A stretch of DNA of 64,000 bases from Pseudomonas sp. S31 (GTDB lineage: Bacteria > Pseudomonadota > Gammaproteobacteria > Pseudomonadales > Pseudomonadaceae): assembly GCF_016648105.1 (NCBI RefSeq), contig NZ_JACVVE010000003.1, forward strand, positions 124,001 to 188,000, written 5' to 3'. Position 1 is the stretch's first letter. Each line of letters begins with the position of its first letter. The translations under genes and the position numbers were made by a program. The notes under the pieces were generated by a model that was not told where the DNA came from, ran no database searches, and worked only from the letters and a program-made list of their open reading frames with translations. Shown here in pieces: positions 15,718 through 24,030 of the stretch.

Positions 15718-15831
15718 GTGATCCAGAACAACAAGGGCGGCACCGCTGACCGCAACATCCAAATACCTCGGCCTGGCCACCTACAGCTAAACCTGATCTT
15801 GAGATGGACACACGTAGTGGTTCTCACCTAG
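15718..15831 (+). pseudogene. Decayed copy of the small ORF behind leader repeat B
   Basis: At the place of ATGATG in copy A this copy has GTGATC. Reading on gives 37 residues (VIQNNKGGTADRNIQIP and RPGHLQLNLILR) before TAG 15829. The codons align with the start of the 79-aa gene (ATGCAGGAC / ATCCAGAAC; AACATCCGAATGCCC / AACATCCAAATACCT). An internal deletion and early stop indicate decay, unless the GTG start makes a short peptide. Confidence 0.5.
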
Positions 15832-15882
15832 TCAGAGCGCATACAACATTCCCATACGCGCAAGGTGCCTTCAGTCAAACGC

Positions 15883-16422
15883 TCAAATACCGTAACGCTT
15901 GTTTCCCCCGGAGGTGATGCAGTACCGACCGCCACGGGGCCCGATGCACACGTTGCCTGACGAGCAAGGACAGGACGAGCCGTATGTAGGTGTCTGTTGA
16001 CGGGCAGGCTGCGGTGCCTGGGTCAGTGGTTTGGGCCTCTGCACAACGTAGCAGCCTGACCCGCTACAAAGGTTTTTGGACGACAGCCACCGTCCAGGTT
16101 GACCACCAGTGCTGATGCGCGCCCATTCGTTCTTCATCTCGAAGACCTGAACCTTTTCTCCGCGCTTCAATTTGGATACGACCTTACCGCCTGGTTGATC
16201 CCGCACATTGAGACTATCGGCGCTTACGAACTGGTCAGTTGCGGAGGGGGTCTCCGGTAGTGGCGATGAGGCTGGGGAATTAGCTGCTAGCGTGCTCGAC
16301 GTGGTCAGAGCGCCTGGCTGGGTTGAGGCTGGTGGCGAATCTTTTTTCCCTACTGCCCACAGGACGGCAAAAAGAATAAGGAGTGGGACAAACCATGACT
16401 GCGGTTTCTTTCGCATATCCAT
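15883..16422 (-). CDS. Membrane-anchored SH3b-domain protein
   Basis: 179 aa. An N-terminal signal anchor (KPQSWFVPLLILFAVLWAVG) is followed by a Ser/Thr/Pro-rich linker and a bacterial SH3 domain (SADSLNVRDQPGGKVVSKLK, GEKVQVFEMKNEWARISTGG, GRWLSSKNLC). The Cys-rich C-terminus contains GPRGGRYCITSGGNKRYGI. That tail resembles the small basic PBCV-type adaptor motif found at the end of various secreted or nuclease proteins. Start at 16422 chosen over the longer frame because GCGAGAG lies upstream and the signal anchor begins there. Probably periplasmic and wall-associated; exact role unknown. Confidence 0.75.
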   Translation of the reverse strand: MDMRKKPQSWFVPLLILFAVLWAVGKKDSPPASTQPGALTTSSTLAANSPASSPLPETPSATDQFVSADSLNVRDQPGGKVVSKLKRGEKVQVFEMKNEWARISTGGQPGRWLSSKNLCSGSGCYVVQRPKPLTQAPQPARQQTPTYGSSCPCSSGNVCIGPRGGRYCITSGGNKRYGI

Positions 16423-16630
16423 TGCTCTCGCTAGGCACACATTGGAACGGCTGTCTTCCTGACCAACCATTGCATCATACTAACGCAAGCGTAGCCAAGA
16501 CTGGATTTTTTGCAGCTTGTTCAGCTTCGAGAGCTTAAGTTTGCCGCGATCCAGCAACCTAAGCAGCCCACTTAGCTCCACAGGACAAGGAACCATTCTA
16601 CGACTTCAACGTTGCAATGCTCTGCATCAC

Positions 16631-16874
16631 TCAGCGCCCACTTGACGACCATGTCTGCTGCAGCTCTGTAATGTGAGCCATATAGCTCTGCCCCTCACGC
16701 AAAGCAGTCATGTGGTCGCGAACCTCTTTAGGAACGATTGCCATACCACCCTTAGGGGGGCGTTCTGAGAGTGTTCAATGAGCTCACGATTTGAACGAAA
16801 GCTCGCTCTCGGTCTTTCTCATTTTCATTACGATTATCAACAGCGGCCAGATTCCGAAGCCGTTTGAGGATATG
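16631..16874 (-). pseudogene. Possible remnant with a homopolymer frameshift
   Basis: In the 495-base gap before ginD one minus frame reads RNLAAVDNRNENEKDRERAF, VQIVSSLNTLRTPP and then stops. If one base of the six-G run at 16755-16760 is dropped, it runs on as KGGMAIVPKEVRDHMTALRE and GQSYMAHITELQQTWSSSGR to TGA 16631. The second part also has its own ATG at 16744 (37 aa). Both halves look coding-like, but no upstream start codon was found, so this is a weakly supported remnant. I see nothing else in 16423-16917. Confidence 0.35.
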
Positions 16875-16917
16875 TCAGGCTGCATCCCAGCGAATTAACG
16901 AAGATAGCTTGAGCATA

Positions 16918-17418
16918 TTAACCACCTTGTAAATTTCGCATTTCGTCTTCCAGCACAACGATTGTGTGCTCAAGCTTCAAGATATCAATCCGCAGCTGAT
17001 TTATTACCTCCAAGCATTGCTGGTGGTCTCTCATGTACATATCACGAGCCTGCGCAGTTTTTCTTAGAGAGGCTTGTAGCTCAATATTGGCAGCACGAGC
17101 GTCTTGGAGCTGGGTGAACCAGTAGACGATCTCAAGCCTGCTGAGCTCCAACAATTCTTCAGGGGTGCGCGTCTGTGCTATCGCGGCTGCATTGTCGTTC
17201 TTTTGTTGAGCACGCTTCGCCTTGATTTCTCGCAGGCGTTCAAGCGGCCAAGCGCGGTGGTAAATTGTGTTTCGATGCACACCAGCCAGCTTCGCCAGCT
17301 GAGTTACGTTAGCCGCAATCGAAGAATCTTTCTCCATCTTGTTCAGCGCAGCGTCGAGCGCCAGAGTGACAGCCTCGAAGCTCTCCTCATTCTTGGCGTC
17401 ATAGGCTGATGTGTTCAC
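16918..17418 (-). CDS. ginD: GinD: small HTH protein of the GInt recombination operon
   Basis: 166 aa, GTG start overlapping the stop of the upstream recombinase gene (GTGTGA). It has an N-terminal helix-turn-helix (NVTQLAKLAGVHRNTIYHRA) and a long C-terminal coiled coil (YWFTQLQDARAANIELQASL; INQLRIDILKLEHTIVVLED). Its place as fourth gene after three tyrosine-recombinase-like genes, its size and its HTH match GinD of GInt islands. There all four genes were reported to be required for excision and integration. Likely a DNA-binding accessory or directionality factor. Confidence 0.85.
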   Translation of the reverse strand: MNTSAYDAKNEESFEAVTLALDAALNKMEKDSSIAANVTQLAKLAGVHRNTIYHRAWPLERLREIKAKRAQQKNDNAAAIAQTRTPEELLELSRLEIVYWFTQLQDARAANIELQASLRKTAQARDMYMRDHQQCLEVINQLRIDILKLEHTIVVLEDEMRNLQGG

Positions 17419-19541
17419 ACAGATACCTCAATGCCGAGCTGAATGAGCACTTCTTTGGCTTCGGCAATCACTAGCTTCATTTGCTCGATTGATAAGTCGA
17501 CGTCACCCTGGTCTCTCAGCTCTGCGAAGGCTGCAGACGGATCTGCTTCGTACCGCCTTAGCGCTACGGTGTTTTGTATATAAATCTCTTGCCACTTGGG
17601 CGCATTAGCTTCAGTTACCACCGCGTTTTGACAACGGTTGGGATTACAGCGCAGGGAGCCAATACAGGGAATGGAGGGATCATCCAAATCTGTCGCGTTG
17701 CCGTAGCAGTATCCTTGACCGACGTTGATGACTGCAAAATTTAGCTCAGCCATCCGTTCGAAGATATCGTCGTTCGAGTAACCAGCCTCGAGATACCCTT
17801 TGAAGTATTTCTTGAGCCGAGCACGGTGCGCGGATGCGTTGTCCCCGGCATAACCCCCATCGGGGTTTAAGGAATTCATTATGAACTCCTTCTCGGCATC
17901 TATTCGACCGGGAGCATCTGAGCCACCACCTGAGCTTAGAGTCTCGCCGATGCCTCCGTAGTCAATGGTGACGGTGCCGACCCGTCTGTTACGCATATCT
18001 TGGCCAATGGTACTGGCATGGTGACCAAAGTGCTTCAGCTGGTAGGAAATGAAGGGTAATCCCACTGCGGCCCTGAACATCTGATTGGAGAGTGAATGTC
18101 TCAGTGTGTAGGGCGATACCTCCAGCTCTTCAAGCTCTTCGGAGGTCAAGGTTTTGGCCAAGAAGGCATAGAGCTGATGGGTTAACCCAGACCCGCTCAA
18201 CGACTTGGCTTCATGCTGCATGCCAGGCATCACGGTGTTCATGTTGGAGAACAGGTAGGGGTTCTGCTTGAACCGGTCAAGAATCCTCAGCACTTGAACT
18301 GCATCCTTGACGATTGGGATCGCAACCCACTTATCATCGAAGAGCTTCCTGAGGACTTTCCGATGTTTCATGACGCCACTGATGATGAGATCGTGACCAA
18401 ATTCATCGTCTGTCAGACAGCCTTCAACCAAACAATTGCAAAGCTCTGATGGCCTCATCCCGGTGTACTGAGCAACGATGTAGCAGGCGCTGTTGTTGAT
18501 ATGAGTGAGATACTCATACAGCTCATTGTCCATGGGGGCTTCTGTTAATTTGCACAGTGCTTCCTTGTCCTTTAGCATCCAAGGTTTCTGGAACGACCAA
18601 TATTCACGCGCCATCTGATAGAGAAAGGGTTTGATCTCAAGGCCTTTGTAGCCCCTTGAAGACATCCGGTACGCAACGTAGATGTCATAATTTCTTCGCG
18701 TGATACTAGCGTCCGAGGCTTTGTGATAGCCCACCAGTTCGAGCCGGCTCAGCGTGTCCTGATCCCAAATATCTTCGTCCAGCGCTCTTAGGAAATCGAC
18801 AACTGCGAAAGAGCCCTCGCGCGAGCATTTCTCGAAAATATGATTGCTGAACCATTTTTTTCTAGAACGGGATTGTTTATTGGTGAGGCTGTTTCGCTTC
18901 CAGTTTAAGGCTTCTAGGTCGACATATGCCAAAGGCTTGGCAAAGAGGTTTTCGACCAAAAAATGAGACCTCAACACTCGAAAGCCTTGAATAAATGTCT
19001 CCCTGAAGGCACGGTCAAAGTTTTCAGCTTCCAGCCGATAGTCCTGTTCCGTGAAGTCGGCCAAGCTGAAGTGCGATTTTTCGAAGAAGTGATCTCCATG
19101 CTCTGCTCGCTTACGTGCGCACATCTGGTTGATAAAGGGGATTATGGATTTAAAGATGTCCAAGACCGAATAGTGTTTGTAGCTCGTAGGCGATTTTCTG
19201 TAGAAAAGTGCTCCTGGAATTTCGAGCATGCACAGCAAGGCTATCTTCAGCTCGAAAAGAACCGTTTCGTTTAGGCTCTCATAGATCTCGAAATCGATCC
19301 GGGATTTTGCGCCCTGTATGTCCCTTGGCAGAGCCTGAGACTCTTCGTTGAAGTCCCAGATCATATGCTTTAAGAGACTGAGTTTGCTGACAGGGAGGTT
19401 CATCAGGGCAGCGAGTAACTCAAGTGCGTTTACCCCGTCGTTGGAATGGGCGGTGACTGTGATCAGCTCGTTACCTAAGTAGCTCAGAAAGCGCTCGCGC
19501 ACCGCTTTGATTTTGTAAATGAGGCTATCGAACCCGAGCAT
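17415..19541 (-). CDS. ginC: GinC: large tyrosine-recombinase-like protein
   Basis: 708 aa, ATG at 19541 overlapping the ginB stop (TGATG). The catalytic domain lies at about residues 350-520. The first Arg is in QYTGMRPSELCNCL. The second motif is SPYTLRHSLSNQMFRA, with Tyr in place of the usual first His. The later motif is LKHFGHHASTIGQDM. The expected nucleophilic Tyr is not obvious at the usual spacing after that motif, so catalytic competence is uncertain. The C-terminal part has several Cys (PSIPCIGSLRCNPNRCQNAV), possibly a metal-binding element. Part of the ginABCD operon; acts in recombination of the island with its target. Confidence 0.85.
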   Translation of the reverse strand: MLGFDSLIYKIKAVRERFLSYLGNELITVTAHSNDGVNALELLAALMNLPVSKLSLLKHMIWDFNEESQALPRDIQGAKSRIDFEIYESLNETVLFELKIALLCMLEIPGALFYRKSPTSYKHYSVLDIFKSIIPFINQMCARKRAEHGDHFFEKSHFSLADFTEQDYRLEAENFDRAFRETFIQGFRVLRSHFLVENLFAKPLAYVDLEALNWKRNSLTNKQSRSRKKWFSNHIFEKCSREGSFAVVDFLRALDEDIWDQDTLSRLELVGYHKASDASITRRNYDIYVAYRMSSRGYKGLEIKPFLYQMAREYWSFQKPWMLKDKEALCKLTEAPMDNELYEYLTHINNSACYIVAQYTGMRPSELCNCLVEGCLTDDEFGHDLIISGVMKHRKVLRKLFDDKWVAIPIVKDAVQVLRILDRFKQNPYLFSNMNTVMPGMQHEAKSLSGSGLTHQLYAFLAKTLTSEELEELEVSPYTLRHSLSNQMFRAAVGLPFISYQLKHFGHHASTIGQDMRNRRVGTVTIDYGGIGETLSSGGGSDAPGRIDAEKEFIMNSLNPDGGYAGDNASAHRARLKKYFKGYLEAGYSNDDIFERMAELNFAVINVGQGYCYGNATDLDDPSIPCIGSLRCNPNRCQNAVVTEANAPKWQEIYIQNTVALRRYEADPSAAFAELRDQGDVDLSIEQMKLVIAEAKEVLIQLGIEVSV

Positions 19542-21973
19542 CACAGGGACACCGTCTCAATCAAGGGGCTAGTGATGATGTGCTCTGCTAACCGCCGGGC
19601 CTCATCAAGCTGCTCCGCCGTGAAGCCATGGTCAGATGGAGTCAGAATGCTACCCAATACCTCAAGGTTCTCGCGGATAACAGCGCCGTAGGGCGTCTCG
19701 GCCACGTTGCTCGTGGACATAATCGATATGTAGTCCCACTGCATGGCAAACAGGTCGGGAAGGTTCGATACGGTGATGATAGAGTTGCTACAGGAGAGGC
19801 ACTTGTTCAGTAGCGAGCACTTACTGCCTTTTTTGTAGTTCGGCAGCTTTTTGATTTCATCTGGAGGATTTAGCGCATCCTTGCAGCTGACCAACCCAGT
19901 CCGGATGACAATTGGTGCTGAGGTTGCAGCTGCCGGAGTCGGCCTGACCGGTTGGCTATCGCGAGTGATCGTACCTTTATGAATTTGGATGAGCGCGTTG
20001 GTGTTGACCTCACGAGCTGTCTTGTTGAATTCGAGTTGATCGAGATACTTCTGCGTGGCACTCAGCGATTTGTGACCTAGAATTACCTGGATTTCCCTGA
20101 TGGATAGACCCAGCTCAACGAGTTCAGCCACGAGGCTCGGGCGCAGCCGGGAAGCCGAGATATTGAGAGCTTTCCCGTCTTCAGTTTTGAGGTCGTGATC
20201 CCTGGCAAACTGGTTCATCACGGTATTGATCACGTTTGAGTTCTCGAAAGACTTCACCTTCCGGAACTCGCTTTGCTTCTGCGACTCATAGATGAATAAT
20301 CTGTCTTTGACAGGCTCTTCGGCTCGATCTCGAATGTGGCGAGTCAGATAAATGACCTCATTGAAAATCTTCTTAATCTCAATGCTTTGTGCTCGCGAGT
20401 ACCATGTCCAATCCGCATACATCATGTCGAGATGAAGAACCTTACCCCCACCTGACCGAACTTTCCAATAGCGAAGATAGGGGCGCTGAGTAATTTCGTG
20501 GCGCTCGACGAAATCATCAATATCCAGGCTTTTGAGGGAGTCGGCGTTCAGCCCCGTTACCTGCGCAAGCCGGGTGATGTAGGGGGCCAACATTCTTGAG
20601 GTCAGATGGTAGATAACCCCCCAACTGGCATACGTTTCAGCAACTCCTAATCCGCCGATGTTCAATAATCGTGCAAAGGCCTGTTCGTATTTTTCCTCAG
20701 CGTCAGCCGACCATCGGCTGATTAACCTACCGTTGAGTTTATTTTCGAAAATCCAACGAGCATTCTCTAGGGTGGCCATACCTCTTACAAGGTATCCATC
20801 CTCACCCAATGGATCACTGCCACCATGGAAGGGGGTGTAGTCTTTGGCCAGCTCGTTGGTTTCTTGCCGCTCCTTATCACAAGCTTGCTGGATCCCAGTT
20901 CGAACATACTTCGGATAGGGACGATACTGATCTGTTTCCCGAGCGGTGCTGAACCCTTCCACATCGATAAATGACGTGAGGCCCATTCCTCGGATCTTCA
21001 CCGCTCGCTTGAGCATGGAGCGGACTGCCGACAATACCCCTTGTGAGTAAAGCGATTTTAGCAAGCCGGCTTCCATTTGATCGGTGAGGTATTTCCTGAA
21101 TCGCGTTAGGTAGTGGGCAGTAATGTACTCACGAGGATCCTCATTTCCATTGAAGCCAACCTCTGTCAGATGCAGGGTCATTTGCCGGAATCCTTCACTG
21201 TAGTTGTGCAGGCCCTTCGCGGATTTTGACCTTATCGACGCTGCGGCAAAAATGTGTAGAAGCTTGCTGAAAGACCTACCAGGGTTCTCTACCAAATCTT
21301 CATGCTTGGAGATTGCGACCTGCCTGAGCTCAGCGAGCGCCTTAGTAAGGGAATCCTTAGGTGAGGCCTGTTGTTTTTTTAGCTCGGCTTCGACCCCCCG
21401 TTCCTTGCAGTTTTTGTAGTCGGCATTGATGACGCCAAGCCGCGTGAGGTCAGTGAGAATGTCTTGAAAGGTCTGCTCAACGACGACAAATTCTGAGCGC
21501 GCCCACTTCAGGTTTTTCATCCCATCGACTTGAAACAGGCTGGCTTTCGAAGAGATGGTATTGCCGAATACCGGGACGCTTTGCTTTTCTTCTTCCGTCA
21601 GGCTCTCATACCAGCAGAGAAGCTTACGGCGCCACTCATTCGCGATTGAGGGCTGCCCTGGGATCACGATTTGCTCCTCGATCATCTGTTGGATTATGGA
21701 GTCGAGGATGTCTCGCCTAGTTTTGAAGGTGTTGCCGCTGGTGTTGAGCTCCTTCTCGAGATACGTGTACGCCGGGCTCAACTTTCCCCTCTGCGAGAGC
21801 TTCACCTTCAAAAGAGACTGACGGCTAGTCTTGACTTGGGTGGCCCAGGCCTCGATTGCTTCAGTGACCTCGGATTCCAATCGCTTAGGGCGCCTGGTGG
21901 GCTTGGGGGACTCTACGTCGTTGGTAGGCAGGGCGCCTGTTTTACCCTCGGGCGGCTGATGAGTAGCGCTCAT
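19541..21973 (-). CDS. ginB: GinB: large tyrosine-recombinase-like protein
   Basis: 810 aa. The start is uncertain: ATG 21973, or an in-frame GTG at 21994, neither with a strong ribosome site. The N-terminal half is helical and carries a core-binding-like region. The catalytic domain has deviations: the segment VTGLNADSLKSLDID lacks the usual first Arg, and the HxLRH motif reads SASRLRPSLVAEL. The final part is canonical (VILGHKSLSATQKYLDQLEF, with H and nucleophile-type Y). A C-terminal Cys-rich tail (CSLLNKCLSCSNSI) follows. The sequence suggests a degenerate or specialised partner within a recombinase complex with GinA and GinC. Confidence 0.85.
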   Translation of the reverse strand: MSATHQPPEGKTGALPTNDVESPKPTRRPKRLESEVTEAIEAWATQVKTSRQSLLKVKLSQRGKLSPAYTYLEKELNTSGNTFKTRRDILDSIIQQMIEEQIVIPGQPSIANEWRRKLLCWYESLTEEEKQSVPVFGNTISSKASLFQVDGMKNLKWARSEFVVVEQTFQDILTDLTRLGVINADYKNCKERGVEAELKKQQASPKDSLTKALAELRQVAISKHEDLVENPGRSFSKLLHIFAAASIRSKSAKGLHNYSEGFRQMTLHLTEVGFNGNEDPREYITAHYLTRFRKYLTDQMEAGLLKSLYSQGVLSAVRSMLKRAVKIRGMGLTSFIDVEGFSTARETDQYRPYPKYVRTGIQQACDKERQETNELAKDYTPFHGGSDPLGEDGYLVRGMATLENARWIFENKLNGRLISRWSADAEEKYEQAFARLLNIGGLGVAETYASWGVIYHLTSRMLAPYITRLAQVTGLNADSLKSLDIDDFVERHEITQRPYLRYWKVRSGGGKVLHLDMMYADWTWYSRAQSIEIKKIFNEVIYLTRHIRDRAEEPVKDRLFIYESQKQSEFRKVKSFENSNVINTVMNQFARDHDLKTEDGKALNISASRLRPSLVAELVELGLSIREIQVILGHKSLSATQKYLDQLEFNKTAREVNTNALIQIHKGTITRDSQPVRPTPAAATSAPIVIRTGLVSCKDALNPPDEIKKLPNYKKGSKCSLLNKCLSCSNSIITVSNLPDLFAMQWDYISIMSTSNVAETPYGAVIRENLEVLGSILTPSDHGFTAEQLDEARRLAEHIITSPLIETVSL

Positions 21974-22025
21974 TTTAGGCTTATTCCCGGACACGGTTGG
22001 GCACGGACAGACATGGCCTGTCTTC

Positions 22026-22040
22026 CTGGTTAGTAACCAG
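22026..22040. promoter_or_regulatory. Perfect palindrome in the ginB leader, candidate operator
   Basis: CTGGTTA-G-TAACCAG has perfect 7-base arms around one central base. It lies between the proposed -10 (22077-22082) and the ginB start. The size suits a homodimeric HTH protein. GinD or an island repressor are candidates (inference). Confidence 0.5.
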
Positions 22041-22076
22041 AAATGAATACCATGGCGATGCGCCGGTCAAGTCGGA

Positions 22077-22106
22077 AATATAGATAAAAGCCTTATTAAT
22101 CAACAA
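22077..22106 (-). promoter_or_regulatory. Candidate sigma70 promoter for ginBCD
   Basis: On the minus strand, TTGTTG (22101-22106) and TATATT (22077-22082) are separated by 18 bases in an AT-rich stretch. The element is about 85-100 bases before ginB. A further inverted repeat GTATAC-TGGTG-GTATAC (22114-22130) lies immediately upstream of the -35 and could bind a regulator. Confidence 0.45.
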
Positions 22107-22217
22107 GTTAAGAGTATACTGGTGGTATACCCTTATCGCTAAGCATCTGACCGATCAGGATTTTTCCCTGACCGGCATGGCAAAATGTGTCAAATGTCAT
22201 GAGCCAATTTTCACGAG

Positions 22218-22466
22218 TCAATGCAGGGTATGAGGGCCGACCACCTGTTGCTCGAAGCCGGTGGTGGCTCGCCGGGTGCGGTCTCGGTCAAGCGTCGCGT
22301 AGGTGTCGATGGATGATGACTGAGTTACGTGGCCAAAGCTCTTGGAGAGCTTGCTCAGACGCTCATGCAGGTGTGCACTCCCATCGTGTGGCTCTCCTTG
22401 TGTCTCGCTGATTTCAATCACAAGCGGTTCACCAAGTGACGATTTCGTGTTCTTCATTTCGAGCAT
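22218..22466 (-). CDS. Possible small ORF between ginA and ginB (82 aa)
   Basis: A minus frame starting MLEMKNTKSSLGEPLVIEIS, with GAGAG directly before the ATG (too close to be ideal). The peptide is hydrophilic and has no recognised motif. It is in the same direction as the gin genes and fills the 650-base gap between ginA and ginB, but codon use gives no decisive support. Confidence 0.3.
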   Translation of the reverse strand: MLEMKNTKSSLGEPLVIEISETQGEPHDGSAHLHERLSKLSKSFGHVTQSSSIDTYATLDRDRTRRATTGFEQQVVGPHTLH

Positions 22467-22645
22467 CTCTCTAGGTTGCGATGGTGGGTTGAATCTGGAT
22501 GGTTCCGGTGCCCAAGGCTATCGAGATGCAGAGTCCAGAGTGTAGTTCTGGTCGAGCTGAGTCCTGAAAAACGCCCGAAAATCAGAAAGATGTGGGCATG
22601 TTGCCAGCATCATTTCGGCCCTTCTGAGGCGTGTCCACGAGGCAG

Positions 22646-23908
22646 TCATTTCTTGTCCCCAGTCTTGATCCGCCTGGTAGTCCTATCGCGAAGAACCTGC
22701 ATTTCTCCACACTTGGTCTTGAGGAGCGAGTCCGGCTTGCAGAGCTTTTGATAGATGTCATGGGGGATCTGCGCGTAACCCTCTGTCGTAGTCATATACG
22801 CATGGCCGTGCCCTATCGAGAGCATCCCAAGGCGCTGGAAATAATCTGTACCTAGGTCGGGGCTTGTGAGGAGGAGGTATGCAGAGCCGTGCCGGAACTT
22901 ATGTGGTGAAATTTTCCGCTTGATCTTGCGTGATTTCCGAGCACGCTCAGAAACGCGTTCGAAGAGCTTTTCGACGCTTTTGGTCGTATAGGCCTTTCCA
23001 TGCGAATTGAAGAACGCGGGCGTCTTGTTAGGGTCTCTGAAGCGCTGGCTATATCGACGGTACAAAGGTGTGCTGTGGTATCTCTCGATGCGCTCTAGGG
23101 TCGTCCTGCTGACAAGCGTTACCCTAGGAACGATCTGGTTTTTTCTGCCCTTGCTGCCTTGGACGTGCAAGGGGCTGTAATCCGCATTCACAGGGATGTT
23201 GCAATCAGCGGATACGTATTGGAGTTTCTGGTAGTCGAGCGCATCACGTATGTGCTGAAGCGTGATGCGGGGAACCTCGGACTCTCGAACTCCTGAGTCG
23301 TAAATCAGCTGCAGCATGCACCTTTCTCGTTCTGACTGCGCATGTAAGATCAGCTGTTCAAGCTCGGGCATGCTGCATGGCTGGACGATAGCTTTGATGT
23401 TCGCCTTGCCCGTCCGAATCGGCCCGTGCTCATAAGGGTTGTCAGCCCGGAGCGGAGGCTTTCCACTGAGGCTGATGCAGAGGTGGGACGTGAAGAAGTG
23501 ATGATAGGCCGCATCTCGCCCTTGCACCGTTTTGGGAGCGAGGCCAGCCCCATCCAGGCGACCCAAGTACACCTCAATGTTACCTAAGCCGACACTCAGC
23601 AGGAGATCGTCTCTAGGTGAGTTTTCGTACTCAGGTTGGGTCTTCTGGTCTTGAAGCAGGTAGGAGATACGTCTTGCATAGGACAGAACTGTTTTGTCTG
23701 CTTTAAGGATGTTTCTGTAGTTGCGGCAGAGGTAGGAGGATACCAAGGGGAGAAGCTGTTCATCATCATCGATCAACCCGCACCCAGTCACCTGCACGAG
23801 TGGTTCACTGCCTTCAGGCTGAGCTAAGAACTGCTCACGGTGTTTGCCGTTGGCGAGGATGGAATTGCTTAGGTCGAGCTCTCTGCCTCGCACCATCATC
23901 ACTTTCAT
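22646..23908 (-). CDS. ginA: GinA: tyrosine recombinase at the island border
   Basis: About 420 aa (ATG 23908; an in-frame GTG at 23923 is also possible). The N-terminal SAM-like core-binding region includes LSYARRISYLLQDQK. The catalytic domain has all expected parts: R in YDSGVRESEVPRIT, the HxxRH motif in SPHKFRHGSAYLLL, H in LSIGHGHAYM and the nucleophilic Y in TTTEGYAQI. It is the most canonical of the three recombinases. It is the gene closest to the junction with chromosomal nadE, as expected for the border gene of a GInt island. Confidence 0.88.
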   Translation of the reverse strand: MKVMMVRGRELDLSNSILANGKHREQFLAQPEGSEPLVQVTGCGLIDDDEQLLPLVSSYLCRNYRNILKADKTVLSYARRISYLLQDQKTQPEYENSPRDDLLLSVGLGNIEVYLGRLDGAGLAPKTVQGRDAAYHHFFTSHLCISLSGKPPLRADNPYEHGPIRTGKANIKAIVQPCSMPELEQLILHAQSERERCMLQLIYDSGVRESEVPRITLQHIRDALDYQKLQYVSADCNIPVNADYSPLHVQGSKGRKNQIVPRVTLVSRTTLERIERYHSTPLYRRYSQRFRDPNKTPAFFNSHGKAYTTKSVEKLFERVSERARKSRKIKRKISPHKFRHGSAYLLLTSPDLGTDYFQRLGMLSIGHGHAYMTTTEGYAQIPHDIYQKLCKPDSLLKTKCGEMQVLRDRTTRRIKTGDKK

Positions 23909-23923
23909 TTTCTGACGCCCCAC

Positions 23924-24030
23924 GCATCGACTCAGGAAGATCGTTGTGGAGTATGACTCATGGCTCAGATTCTGGATGGGGTAAAGGGGAGGGCTATCGG
24001 ATTGTGCACTTTAGTGTAGGGGGGTAGAAA
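23924..24030. other. Right end of the island / junction inside nadE
   Basis: Between the ginA start and the broken nadE codon. Identity to nadE runs leftward to about 24030 (codons ...HAAEAV); beyond that the sequence is island DNA. An interrupted palindrome TGCACT-TT-AGTGTA (24005-24018, one mismatch) lies about 12 bases inside the junction and is a candidate recombinase core site. The exact attachment site cannot be fixed without the left end. Confidence 0.65.
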
